From positions 7,455 to 15,519 of the forward strand of contig QHRS01000123.1 in assembly GCA_003221435.1 (NCBI GenBank): DNA of 8,065 nt. Direction: 5' to 3'. Numbering within the stretch: position 1 is the first letter of the stretch; each line of letters starts with the position of its first letter. The translations under genes were made by a program, and so were the position numbers. The notes beneath the pieces were generated by a model. It did not search any database, had not been told where the DNA came from, and saw only the letters and a program-made list of their open reading frames with translations. Shown here piece after piece: positions 1 to 5,626 of this stretch. The stretch comes from Candidatus Rokuibacteriota bacterium. GTDB lineage: Bacteria > Methylomirabilota > Methylomirabilia > Rokubacteriales > CSP1-6.

Positions 1-1
1 A

Positions 2-454
2 CCAGCGCGGGTGGTCAACACCGCCTCGGCTGCCCACAGGCGCGCCAAGCTCGACTTCGACGACCTGCAATCGGCCGACGGTTACCGCGGGTTCAAGGTC
101 TACGGTCGCTCCAAGCTCTGCAACATTCTGTACACGCGCGAACTCGCGCGTCGCTTGGCCGACACCGGGGTCACCGCCAACTGCCTGCATCCCGGGTTAG
201 TCGCCACCCGCTTCGGTGACCAGAGTGGCGGCCTCCTCTCCAACGTCGTCCGTGTGGCAAAAGTGTTGGCCATCTCGCCCGAGGAGGGCGCGGACACCAT
301 CGTCTACCTCGCCTCCTCACCCGAGGTGGCCAACGTCAGCGGCGGCTACTTCTACAAATGCCGCCCCGCAACACCCTCGAAGGAAGCCCAGGATGACGCC
401 GCAGCCCAGCGGCTGTGGGGGGAGACTGCAGAACTCGCAGGGACCGAGAACTAA
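2..454 (+). CDS. Short-chain dehydrogenase/reductase, retinol-dehydrogenase-like (5' truncated)
   Basis: This is the C-terminal part of an NAD(P)-dependent SDR oxidoreductase. The reading frame is open to the left edge (Pro-Ala-Arg-Val-Val-Asn before the first possible start at 11), so the true start and the Rossmann Gly-rich motif lie outside the window. Visible are the strand ending in VVNTASAAH, whose Ser (codon 26-28) sits at the catalytic serine position, and the catalytic YxxxK pair as YGRSK (Tyr codon 101-103, Lys 113-115). These are followed by the helix SKLCNILYTRELARRL and the segment GVTANCLHPGLVATRF. The tail, with GGYFYKC, a Pro-Ser pair and RLWGETAEL, matches the end of the retinol dehydrogenase/WW-domain oxidoreductase-like subgroup, which are cytoplasmic in bacteria. 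The substrate cannot be told. It is convergent with the dioxygenase at 580-1266. The family is confident; the specific reaction is unknown. Confidence 0.9.
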   Translation, partial: PARVVNTASAAHRRAKLDFDDLQSADGYRGFKVYGRSKLCNILYTRELARRLADTGVTANCLHPGLVATRFGDQSGGLLSNVVRVAKVLAISPEEGADTIVYLASSPEVANVSGGYFYKCRPATPSKEAQDDAAAQRLWGETAELAGTEN

Positions 455-474
455 TCTTCCGTGGACGCGCCTGC

Positions 475-568
475 GTCGGCCGACACCGGATGGCCACCGA
501 GAGAAAAAGCGTTCAGGCAATCGCGGTGGCTCTGCCTCGTACCTGCTCCGCGCGCTGGGAACGTTCCC
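475..568. repeat. Two short perfect palindromes in the convergent gap
   Basis: The 125-nt gap between the SDR stop and the dioxygenase stop contains a 10-bp palindrome, GTCGGCCGAC (475-484), and a 12-bp palindrome, GGGAACGTTCCC (557-568). Neither is followed by a T-run on either strand, so a classical intrinsic terminator is not supported. They could be weak bidirectional termination structures, a protein site, or chance in GC-rich DNA. No gene is seen here. Confidence 0.35.
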
Positions 569-579
569 GCAGTCGGTCG

Positions 580-1266
580 CTAGGTCCGGGGCCGAAACGG
601 CTGTAACGCGATATTGAATACGTAGAGATTTGCCGTGTAGCTCCCAGGGCGGCGCGACGGTTCGATGATCAGCCGCTTCCGCTCGTCTTTGGCAATCTCA
701 TTCAAGAGGAAATCGTTCCGATTGTGTTCCTCTCCGGCAAAGTACATCTGAGTGAACATCATGTGGAACATCCCGCCGTGCACCTTGAAATGGACATGGG
801 GCGGTCGCACCCAGCCTCCGCCGACCGGATACGCGCCTGGCTTGATGGTCTTGAACGAGTACATCCCATTTTCGTCGGTGATGGTCTCGCCAAAGCCGAG
901 GAAGTTCGGGTCGAGCGGTGCCGGATTCGGATCCGCAACGTGGCGATACCGGCCTCGGGCGTTCGCCTGCCAGACTTCCACCATGGCGCCCTTGACGGGT
1001 CGACACTCCTCATCGGTGACGCGACCTGTCACGTCGATGATTTGGCCCTCGGGCAGGCCGGTTGCCCCCGTTGCCACCGTCAGGTCATTGTTGTGCGGCA
1101 TCGGCCGGGTCCGGTCATATGCGTTCAAATAGAACGGCCCCTCTTCCTGGTGGGGCGTCTCCTGACACAGTTCTGCGAGCGCCCGGCCGGGGACAGCGAG
1201 TGCCGCGCCGGAGATCAGAGCGGCGCGTAAGACGTCTCGTCTCGAGATACGGCCTTGCAGCATCAT
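580..1266 (-). CDS. Tat-exported intradiol ring-cleavage dioxygenase
   Basis: A 228-residue protein of the intradiol dioxygenase family (catechol 1,2-/protocatechuate 3,4-dioxygenase fold), which uses non-heme Fe(III) and O2 to open catechol-type rings between the hydroxyls. The family's four iron ligands are all present: Tyr107 (GRYRH), Tyr146 (PGAYP), His157 and His159 (PPHVHF). The N-terminal hallmark EEGPFYL is at 41-47, and the core GRVTDEECRPVKGAMVEVWQ at 81-100. Residues 8-31 are a twin-arginine signal (SRRDVLRAA, then a hydrophobic stretch ending ALA before Glu32), so the folded enzyme is probably exported. The start is ATG 1266 (a second ATG follows at 1263), with a GGGAGGGG-like Shine-Dalgarno about 7 nt upstream. 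It lies 216 nt downstream of the DksA-like gene on the same strand. It has neither a lipobox nor a carbohydrate-binding module. The family is sure; the substrate is not known. Confidence 0.93.
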   Translation of the reverse strand: MMLQGRISRRDVLRAALISGAALAVPGRALAELCQETPHQEEGPFYLNAYDRTRPMPHNNDLTVATGATGLPEGQIIDVTGRVTDEECRPVKGAMVEVWQANARGRYRHVADPNPAPLDPNFLGFGETITDENGMYSFKTIKPGAYPVGGGWVRPPHVHFKVHGGMFHMMFTQMYFAGEEHNRNDFLLNEIAKDERKRLIIEPSRRPGSYTANLYVFNIALQPFRPRT

Positions 1267-1375
1267 GACGACCCCTCCCTCTGATAGACCGCCCGGTTCG
1301 GATTCAACCCGTCACCGCCTCGCCGCCCTCACGACGACGAGTGTTTGTTCCCGTACGATGATCCGACGGCTCTGG

Positions 1376-1391
1376 TTGACCCGGACGTCAA
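1376..1391. promoter_or_regulatory. Possible operator dyad upstream of the dioxygenase
   Basis: TTGAC (1376-1380) and GTCAA (1387-1391) form a 5-bp inverted repeat with a 6-nt centre, 110 nt before the dioxygenase start. On the minus strand one arm reads TTGACG, like a -35 box, but I find no convincing -10 at 16-18 nt from it. It may be a regulator site or chance. Confidence 0.2.
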
Positions 1392-1482
1392 GCCGCCGGC
1401 GAGATCATGTGCTCGCACCTGTCGCGTGTCAAGAACCCGCGGGGCGAGCCCGGGTGCAGCGCCAAGGTCGATGGTGCGCGGT

Positions 1483-1935
1483 TCAGCGTGAAGATCTCGC
1501 GCGCGAACCGGCCAGCCGTTTCCGGCGGCGCTTGCCGCGCGATAGCTCAGGCTGCACCGCGGTTCTCGAGGAAGCGCCGACGGTGTCAGCGTCGAGGCGA
1601 TCCGGGGCGTGCTCGAGCCTCTCCTGGCAGCGCAGGCAGGCGTCGGCAGCCGGGATCGCCTCGAGGCGCACCGGGGCGATCTGCTCGCCGCATTCTCTGC
1701 AGGTGCCGTAATTGCCCGCGCGGACCCGCTGGAGCGCGGCCTCGAGTCGGCGCGCGCGATCCGCGAGCCGGCCAACATTGAGGTGCTCGCGCTCCCGATG
1801 CTCGACGGCCTGGGCCGCGTCGAAGAAGTCGCCGCGCGTGGACTCGGCCGCTGCCGGGTCCTTCTGACGCCGGAGCAGCACGGCGATGGTTTGCAGTTCC
1901 TTCAGAATGTTCCGCTCGATCGTCTGCAAGTTCAT
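1483..1935 (-). CDS. DksA/TraR-family C4 zinc-finger protein
   Basis: A 150-residue cytoplasmic protein of the DksA/TraR family. Family members enter the RNA polymerase secondary channel through an N-terminal coiled coil and modulate initiation, often with ppGpp. Residues 1-75 are predicted helical. Asp36 and Asp39 in DFFDAA fit the DxxDxA tip motif of true DksA. The helix near 44-72 is rich in Arg/Glu and leads into the typical RVRAGNYGTC. The zinc site is Cys79, Cys82 (CRECGE), Cys100 and Cys103 (CLRCQ), so all four cysteines are kept. Residues 111-150 form a low-complexity tail rich in Arg/Lys/Ser that is not part of the family core. The start ATG 1935 has AGGA 9 nt upstream (minus strand). 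That AGGA lies in an inverted repeat (1945-1977). The family is clear; whether it acts as DksA or as an accessory paralogue cannot be decided. Confidence 0.9.
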   Translation of the reverse strand: MNLQTIERNILKELQTIAVLLRRQKDPAAAESTRGDFFDAAQAVEHREREHLNVGRLADRARRLEAALQRVRAGNYGTCRECGEQIAPVRLEAIPAADACLRCQERLEHAPDRLDADTVGASSRTAVQPELSRGKRRRKRLAGSRARSSR

Positions 1936-2309
1936 AGGCAGCCATCCTGTTCTGACTTATGCGTTGGAGGAACAGGAATCCCCGAAGCCCGCGTGCACCG
2001 CGCGTGTGAGCGCGCCGTCCGAGGGCCGGGCGTTGACCGCAAGTTATGGATTGGGGCGATCACGTGTCAACGCTTCGTTCGTCCGCGCGGGCACTCGTTT
2101 CCGTGCATCGGTGAGCCTTGTCGGCCCGCAATTGGTGGCAATTCTCCCTTGTGCGGCCGCCGTGCCTTGCGGGCTCGTCGTTTTTGGGGCGGCGGGGGAG
2201 CGGAATCGCTTCAGGCCGTCATAATTTCGTTATGGGGACGACGGTGGAATTGTGGATGGCGGTGCGGGGAGGCCACGTCACGGACTTGCGCGTGACCGGC
2301 GCGAGCGGC
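1936..2309. other. Divergent intergenic region
   Basis: 374 nt lie between the leftward zinc-finger gene and the rightward small exported protein. No reading frame here shows recognisable protein sequence. Besides the inverted repeat at 1945-1977, I see CATAAT at 2220-2225 (five of six matches to a plus-strand -10) followed by TTTCGTTATGG, 85 nt before the chosen start of the next gene. No good -35 stands 16-18 nt before it, so the promoter is only a suggestion. The 2118-2309 part is open in the frame of the next gene but reads as unremarkable GC-rich sequence. Confidence 0.4.
1945..1977 (-). promoter_or_regulatory. 8-bp inverted repeat covering the SD of the DksA-like gene
   Basis: TCCTGTTC (1945-1952) and GAACAGGA (1970-1977) are perfect inverted repeats separated by 17 nt. 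In the minus-strand mRNA the second arm contains the AGGA Shine-Dalgarno of the zinc-finger gene, so a hairpin would hide the ribosome site. As DNA it could instead be a two-half-site operator. A CATAAG element (-10-like, minus strand) lies within the loop, with no matching -35. Confidence 0.4.
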
Positions 2310-2711
2310 ATGATAGGAGCCGTGAACCCACGGTCGCGCGCGTGCACCGTGAAGACGCTGCTTCTGTCGGGCTCCATCGCATACGCGATGCTCGCCGGTC
2401 TCTGCATCCCCGGCGATGCCGGCGCCGAGATGCCGGCAGCAGGTGCTGGCGTCACGCCGGGGAGCTCGGGGATCCCGCCGGCAGGCGCCGGGCTCATCCG
2501 TGGAACGCCCGGCGTACCGCCGGCGGGCGCGGGAGCAACTCCCGGAAGCGTCGGCGGGGTGGTTCATCGGCCCCAGGTCCCACAGTTCTTCCTCGCCAAT
2601 CCCCCGCTCGTCTGGGCCCCCGGGTTCTGGGCCTGGGACGGGTTCGAATGGGTCTGGGTGCCCGGCTACTGGTGCGTTTGGGGCCAAGGGTTGAGTAATC
2701 CGTGTGAGTGA
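2310..2711 (+). CDS. Small exported Gly/Pro-repeat protein with Trp-rich WxPGxW tail
   Basis: Numbered from ATG 2310 (133 aa). Residues 8-39 look like a signal peptide: basic RSRACTVK, a hydrophobic TLLLSGSIAYAMLAGLCI, then a small-residue region ending DAGA. Residues 42-83 are three tandem 14-residue units of the pattern P(P/A)AGAG....G..G. The C-terminal 90-121 carries WAPGFW (102-107) and WVPGYW (116-121), 14 residues apart. This resembles the WxxGxW/YXWGXW repeat of small secreted bacterial proteins of unknown function. Cys122 and Cys132 could form a disulfide. The start is uncertain: GTG 2322 has AGGAG only 2 nt upstream, GTG 2349 begins right at the hydrophobic core, and ATG 2310 lacks a strong Shine-Dalgarno. 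Role unknown; possibly cell-envelope associated (inference). Confidence 0.72.
   Translation: MIGAVNPRSRACTVKTLLLSGSIAYAMLAGLCIPGDAGAEMPAAGAGVTPGSSGIPPAGAGLIRGTPGVPPAGAGATPGSVGGVVHRPQVPQFFLANPPLVWAPGFWAWDGFEWVWVPGYWCVWGQGLSNPCE
2433..2558 (+). repeat. Three tandem 42-nt (14-codon) repeats
   Basis: In-frame units at 2433-2474, 2475-2516 and 2517-2558 encode PAAGAGVTPGSSGI, PPAGAGLIRGTPGV and PPAGAGATPGSVGG. The G-A-G core is invariant while third positions and flanks have diverged, so this is an older duplication within a coding sequence rather than an exact recent array. Confidence 0.8.
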
Positions 2712-2721
2712 GCGGAGTCTC

Positions 2722-2768
2722 CCGGTCGCCGCTATCGGCGCTTGAGGCTCTCGGGCGAAGGCGACCGG
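2722..2768. repeat. 9-bp inverted repeat between genes
   Basis: CCGGTCGCC (2722-2730) and GGCGACCGG (2760-2768) are perfect inverted repeats with a 29-nt spacer, starting 10 nt after the stop of the repeat protein. There is no T-run after it, so it is at best a factor-dependent or structural 3'-end signal. The rest of 2712-2887 shows no recognisable gene. Confidence 0.4.
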
Positions 2769-2887
2769 ACCGCAGTGACCGCCAGCGCTTGGTGGGAAGG
2801 GCTCGGCCACCCGAGCACGGTGCTCTCCGCGCGGGCGCGGAAGGTTCGCGGGGTCCCCGATGCGCGCCGCGCTTGTGGTGCCGGAGG

Positions 2888-3670
2888 GTGACGGAGCGGG
2901 CACTGACCGTCCGCGGCGTGTCCGTGCGCCTCCTCTCAGGCGGCGACGGCCCCGCGCTGCTCTTCCTTCACGCCGCGGGCGGCGCCGGGCGGTGGCTCCC
3001 CTTTCACGAGCAGCTCGCGCGGCGATTCACGCTTCTTTTTCCGAGTCACCCCGGGCACGGCGGCTCGGCCGCGGCCGACTGGATCGACCACATCTCGGAT
3101 CTCGCCTTTCACTACCTGGACCTGCTGGACGAGCTGCGCCTCGAACGGGTGCATCTGGTGGGCGCCTCCTTCGGAGGCTGGATCGCCGCCGAGATCGCGG
3201 TGATGGCGTCGCACCGTCTCAAATCGCTCGTGCTGATCGATCCGGTCGGGATCAAGGTCGACGGCTGGATCTATCCCTTCCTGTTCGCGATGGAGCTGCC
3301 GCAGCTCGTGGCCACTGTGTTTCACGATCCGATGAACGCCCTCGCGCTGGCGCCGGCGGATCTGGGCGTCGACACGCTGGTGGAGCTCTCGCGCGAGCGT
3401 GCGGCGCTGGCCCGCGTGGCCTGGAACCCGTACCTCTACAATCCGCTGCTCAAGCGCCGGCTGTGCCGGATCACCGCGCCGACGCTCCTGTGCTGGGGCG
3501 AGCACGACCGGGTGGCGCCGCTCCAGTGCGCGCGCGCCTGGACGGCGGAGATCGCCGGCGCCCGGCTCGAGGCCTTTGCGGGCTCGGGTCACGTCCCGCA
3601 CATCGAGGAGCCCGCGCGGGCGGCCGCGGTCGTGAGCGAGTTCTGCGCCGGGCACGAGGAGGGCCGGTGA
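2888..3670 (+). CDS. Alpha/beta-fold hydrolase
   Basis: A 260-residue cytoplasmic alpha/beta hydrolase. Landmarks in order: the oxyanion-loop strand ALLFLHAAGG (23-32); PGHGGS (55-60); nucleophile elbow GASFGG with Ser94 (92-97); the strand SLVLIDPVG (113-121); a helical cap (about 125-190); the acid strand LLCWGEHDRVAP with Asp207 (200-211); and the base in GSGHVPHIEEP with His235. The Ser-His-Asp triad is complete. The start is taken at GTG 2888 because similarity to the family begins there. The GGAGG just before it has no spacer, so the start could be slightly off (TTG 2873 or GTG 2918 are alternatives). The frame is open further upstream to 2708, but that part reads as non-coding. The stop overlaps the oxygenase start (GTGA). 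The fold is certain; the substrate (ester, lactone or C-C bond) is unknown. Confidence 0.9.
   Translation: MTERALTVRGVSVRLLSGGDGPALLFLHAAGGAGRWLPFHEQLARRFTLLFPSHPGHGGSAAADWIDHISDLAFHYLDLLDELRLERVHLVGASFGGWIAAEIAVMASHRLKSLVLIDPVGIKVDGWIYPFLFAMELPQLVATVFHDPMNALALAPADLGVDTLVELSRERAALARVAWNPYLYNPLLKRRLCRITAPTLLCWGEHDRVAPLQCARAWTAEIAGARLEAFAGSGHVPHIEEPARAAAVVSEFCAGHEEGR
3658..3663 (+). promoter_or_regulatory. Shine-Dalgarno GGAGGG deciding the oxygenase start
   Basis: GGAGGG lies 3 nt before GTG 3667, inside the end of the hydrolase gene. With the GTGA overlap (GTG 3667-3669, TGA 3668-3670) it supports a coupled start at 3667 rather than the long upstream open frame. Confidence 0.7.
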
Positions 3671-4782
3671 AGTTCTACTACTTCCACCTGATGCCGTACC
3701 CGCTCGAGCACGACGAGCCGTCCTCCTGGGTGACGTTCTCGAATCGGCACTACGATCCGCAGGTCGGCCACACGCTGTACAACCAGTACCTCGATCAGCT
3801 CGAGTACGCCGAACAGCTCGGCTGGGACGGCCTGTGCGTCAACGAGCACCACCAGAATTGCTACGGCACGATGCCGAGCCCGAACGTCATGGCGGCCATG
3901 TTGGTGCGCCGGACCAGCCGGGCTCGGATCGCGATCCTCGGCAACGGGCTCCCGCTCAGGGAGAATCCGTTGCGCATCTCCGGCGGCCGGGTGATCTCCG
4001 GCTTCGTCCGCGGCATCGGCCCGGAGTATTACTCCACCGGCGTCAACCCGAGCCACTCGCGCGAGCGCTTTTACGAGGCGGCGGACCTGATCATCCGCGC
4101 CTGGACCGAGGCGGGGCCGTTTCCCTACGACGGGCGGTTTTACCGCTACCACTTCGTCAACCCCTGGCCGCGCCCGCTGCAGCAGCCTCATCCGCCGGTC
4201 TGGTGTCCGTCCCAGGGCAGCGCCGAGACGGTGGAGTGGGCGGCCCGGCGGCGTTTCCCGTACCTGATGGTGTTCACGCCGATCAAGCGCATCGCCCAGA
4301 TCTACGGCGAGTACCGGGAAGCGTGCGAGCGGAACGGCTACACGGCGAGCCGGTATCAGCTCACCGTCAACCTGCCGATCATCGTCGCGGAGAGCGACGC
4401 GCGGGCGTATGCGATCGCCCGCCGGCACGCCCTGTGGGTGTACCACGTCGGGCTGCGCATGTCGCTCCCGTTCTGGCAGCCGCCCGGCTACACGACGGAG
4501 CCCTCGCTCAAGCGCGTGCTCACGAGCGGGATCAAGCTGCCGACGGAGCTGACGTTCGAGGATCTCGAGGATGGCGGCTACATCATCTGCGGTAGCCCCG
4601 CGACCGTGCGCGACAAGCTCAAGATCTTCTCCGACGAGTTGCGCGCGGGCATCGTCTGCTCCGGCATGAACGGCGGGAGCCACGAGAAGACGCTCGAGAT
4701 GATGCAGCTCTTCGCCGAGGAGGTCATGCCCCACTTTCGGGAGGACGCCGGGGTGGACGAAACGGCCGGCGTGGGACGCTGA
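3667..4782 (+). CDS. LLM-class flavin-dependent oxygenase (luciferase-like)
   Basis: A 371-residue bacterial luciferase-like monooxygenase (TIM-barrel, FMNH2- or F420-dependent family). Hallmarks: KFYYFHLMPYP at the first strand (2-12), the helix LDQLEYAEQLGWDGLCVNEHH (42-62; NEHH is typical), the strand RIAILGNGLPLRENPLR (87-103), ISGGRVISGFVRG (104-116), and SHSRERFYEAADLIIRAW (129-146). PWPRPLQQPHPPVW (166-179) follows, then a C-terminal GSPATVRDKL (309-318). Family members usually have about ten residues of the type VAEE..MLDV between the NPLR and ISGGR segments. Here these are directly joined at Arg103-Ile104, so a barrel helix appears lost in frame. It starts at GTG 3667 overlapping the hydrolase stop, so the two are co-translated. 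The reaction is probably oxygenation of an organic substrate whose product the hydrolase cleaves; this is inference. Confidence 0.92.
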   Translation: MKFYYFHLMPYPLEHDEPSSWVTFSNRHYDPQVGHTLYNQYLDQLEYAEQLGWDGLCVNEHHQNCYGTMPSPNVMAAMLVRRTSRARIAILGNGLPLRENPLRISGGRVISGFVRGIGPEYYSTGVNPSHSRERFYEAADLIIRAWTEAGPFPYDGRFYRYHFVNPWPRPLQQPHPPVWCPSQGSAETVEWAARRRFPYLMVFTPIKRIAQIYGEYREACERNGYTASRYQLTVNLPIIVAESDARAYAIARRHALWVYHVGLRMSLPFWQPPGYTTEPSLKRVLTSGIKLPTELTFEDLEDGGYIICGSPATVRDKLKIFSDELRAGIVCSGMNGGSHEKTLEMMQLFAEEVMPHFREDAGVDETAGVGR

Positions 4783-4788
4783 GCCCGG

Positions 4789-4809
4789 GGTTCCCTCTGC
4801 CGAGGAACC
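4789..4809 (+). promoter_or_regulatory. Short hairpin over the SD of the next gene
   Basis: GGTTCC (4789-4794) pairs with GGAACC (4804-4809) across a 9-nt loop, only 6 nt after the oxygenase stop. The right arm includes most of GAGGAA (4802-4807), the likely Shine-Dalgarno of the gene at 4818. It may weaken translation of that gene or be chance; the stem is short. Confidence 0.25.
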
Positions 4810-4817
4810 TGCGTAAG

Positions 4818-5222
4818 ATGGCGGGCGTGCCTCGGTTCAATTCTCGTACTCCGCGCCGGCGCCGACTCCTGGCGGGTCTTGTCGTGCTCGCCCTCCTGAC
4901 CGCCGTTCGCGCGGTCGGGGCGCAGCCATTTCGCATCACCTACAGCCGCAGCTCACGCGACGCGGAGGGCTCGACCCACACCGTTCTGGTCGGAACGGTC
5001 TTCAACACCGCCCGGCGGAGCGCCCTGAACGTCTATCTCACGGCGGAGGCACTCGACGCTGCGGGGCACGTGGTCGCCACCGGCGTCACGTACGTCAGCC
5101 CGGGGATCGACGGGAACGGAGCCGCCGACTTTGTCGTCAAGGTGCCACGGACCCTGGGGACGACGAGCTTCCGCCTGATGATCACCTCGTTCCGCTACGG
5201 GCTAGGTCCGCAGGGACCCTGA
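4818..5222 (+). CDS. Small exported protein, beta-rich (FxLYD-like)
   Basis: A 134-residue protein with a clear Sec signal peptide: PRRRRLLAG (12-20), a hydrophobic LVVLALLTAV (21-30), and likely cleavage at VGA before Gln36. The mature part, about 99 residues, is predicted mostly beta. Its segment HTVLVGTVFNTARRSALNVY (54-73) followed by LTAEALDAAGHVVATG resembles the FxLYD/DUF3426 type of small immunoglobulin-like domain, whose members contrast a 'G.V.N' strand with a 'D..G.VV' strand. This is resemblance by eye only. There are no cysteines and no obvious catalytic residues. The start ATG 4818 has GAGGAA 10 nt upstream; GTG 4827 is an alternative. It begins 35 nt after the oxygenase and may be read from the same transcript. 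The function is unknown, presumably periplasmic or at the cell surface. Confidence 0.8.
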   Translation: MAGVPRFNSRTPRRRRLLAGLVVLALLTAVRAVGAQPFRITYSRSSRDAEGSTHTVLVGTVFNTARRSALNVYLTAEALDAAGHVVATGVTYVSPGIDGNGAADFVVKVPRTLGTTSFRLMITSFRYGLGPQGP

Positions 5223-5234
5223 CAGAGCCTCGGA

Positions 5235-5253
5235 GGGGGCCGTCGAGGCCCCC
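5235..5253. terminator. Hairpin between convergent genes (likely bidirectional terminator)
   Basis: GGGGGCC (5235-5241), loop GTCGA and GGCCCCC (5247-5253) form a perfect 7-bp GC stem, extendable by A-T, a G-T wobble and G-C. It sits 12 nt after the stop of the plus-strand gene and 11 nt after the end of the minus-strand gene. Neither side has a real T-run, as often in high-GC genomes, so efficiency is uncertain. Confidence 0.6.
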
Positions 5254-5263
5254 TTCGATGATC

Positions 5264-5623
5264 TCAGGGGCCGGTCCTGGATTCGACCGGTCCCCTCACG
5301 CCCGCGGGGCTCGTCTGGCAGACGCCGGTCGTCGGCTCGCAGACCATGAGCGGCGGAACGTAGAATTCGCGCTCCGAGGTGCGGCGCTCCCAATGAGCGG
5401 GGACGTGCACGCCCTGCGGCGCGCCGGGCGCCGGGATGTATCGATCGGGTACCCAGACCATGTCCGGCCGCGGCGCGTCCCGCCGCGGCACGACCGGGAC
5501 CGGGCGCGTCACCGCGCCGCGGAGCTGATCGAGGGCGCTTCCGGACATCGCGGTCCCTGCCGTCAGGAGGACGAGAACGAGGGCGCCCACTGACAATCGC
5601 GCCGAGCAGAATGCCCCGCGCAT
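5264..5623 (-). CDS. Small exported protein with VWVP/VPAHW motifs
   Basis: A 119-residue hypothetical protein. Residues 1-30 form a signal peptide (Arg2/Arg9, hydrophobic SVGALVLVLLTAGTA, then small residues). The mature part has a Pro/Val/Arg-rich linker (about 38-54), then DMVWVPDRYIPAP (54-66), GVHVPAHWERR (71-81) and REFYVPPLMVC (85-95). The Trp-Val-Pro and Val-Pro-x-His-Trp segments recall the WVPGxW repeats of YXWGXW-type secreted proteins and of the protein at 2310-2711. Cys95 and Cys102 flank EPTTGV and could form a small disulfide loop. Its ATG (5623) is separated by only 3 nt from the TGA of the upstream gene (TGA-ATC-ATG), so it is probably translated by coupling; no strong Shine-Dalgarno is visible. 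The role is unknown, perhaps in the envelope (inference). Confidence 0.75.
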   Translation of the reverse strand: MRGAFCSARLSVGALVLVLLTAGTAMSGSALDQLRGAVTRPVPVVPRRDAPRPDMVWVPDRYIPAPGAPQGVHVPAHWERRTSEREFYVPPLMVCEPTTGVCQTSPAGVRGPVESRTGP

Positions 5624-5626
5624 GAT

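Noticed and set aside
1165..1176. Lipobox before the Cys at residue 34 of the dioxygenase
   Set aside because: The residues before the Cys (A-E-L) do not fit the small-residue requirement at -1; an ALA signal-peptidase site just upstream fits better.
1586..2295. Overlapping open frames on both strands across the zinc-finger gene
   Set aside because: All are frame-shifted or antisense readings of the DksA-like gene and its upstream DNA, with no family signal.
2708..2887. In-frame upstream extension of the hydrolase
   Set aside because: The translation is Arg/Pro-rich and unlike the family; hydrolase similarity begins at about 2888.
2860..3666. Possible N-terminal extension fused to the oxygenase (frame open from 2860)
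   Set aside because: This stretch is the hydrolase gene read in the wrong frame; the oxygenase family begins at GTG 3667 with its own Shine-Dalgarno.
3589..4734. 381-codon minus-strand open frame opposite the LLM oxygenase
   Set aside because: Shadow of the oxygenase; low-complexity Arg/Val/Leu translation with no family features.
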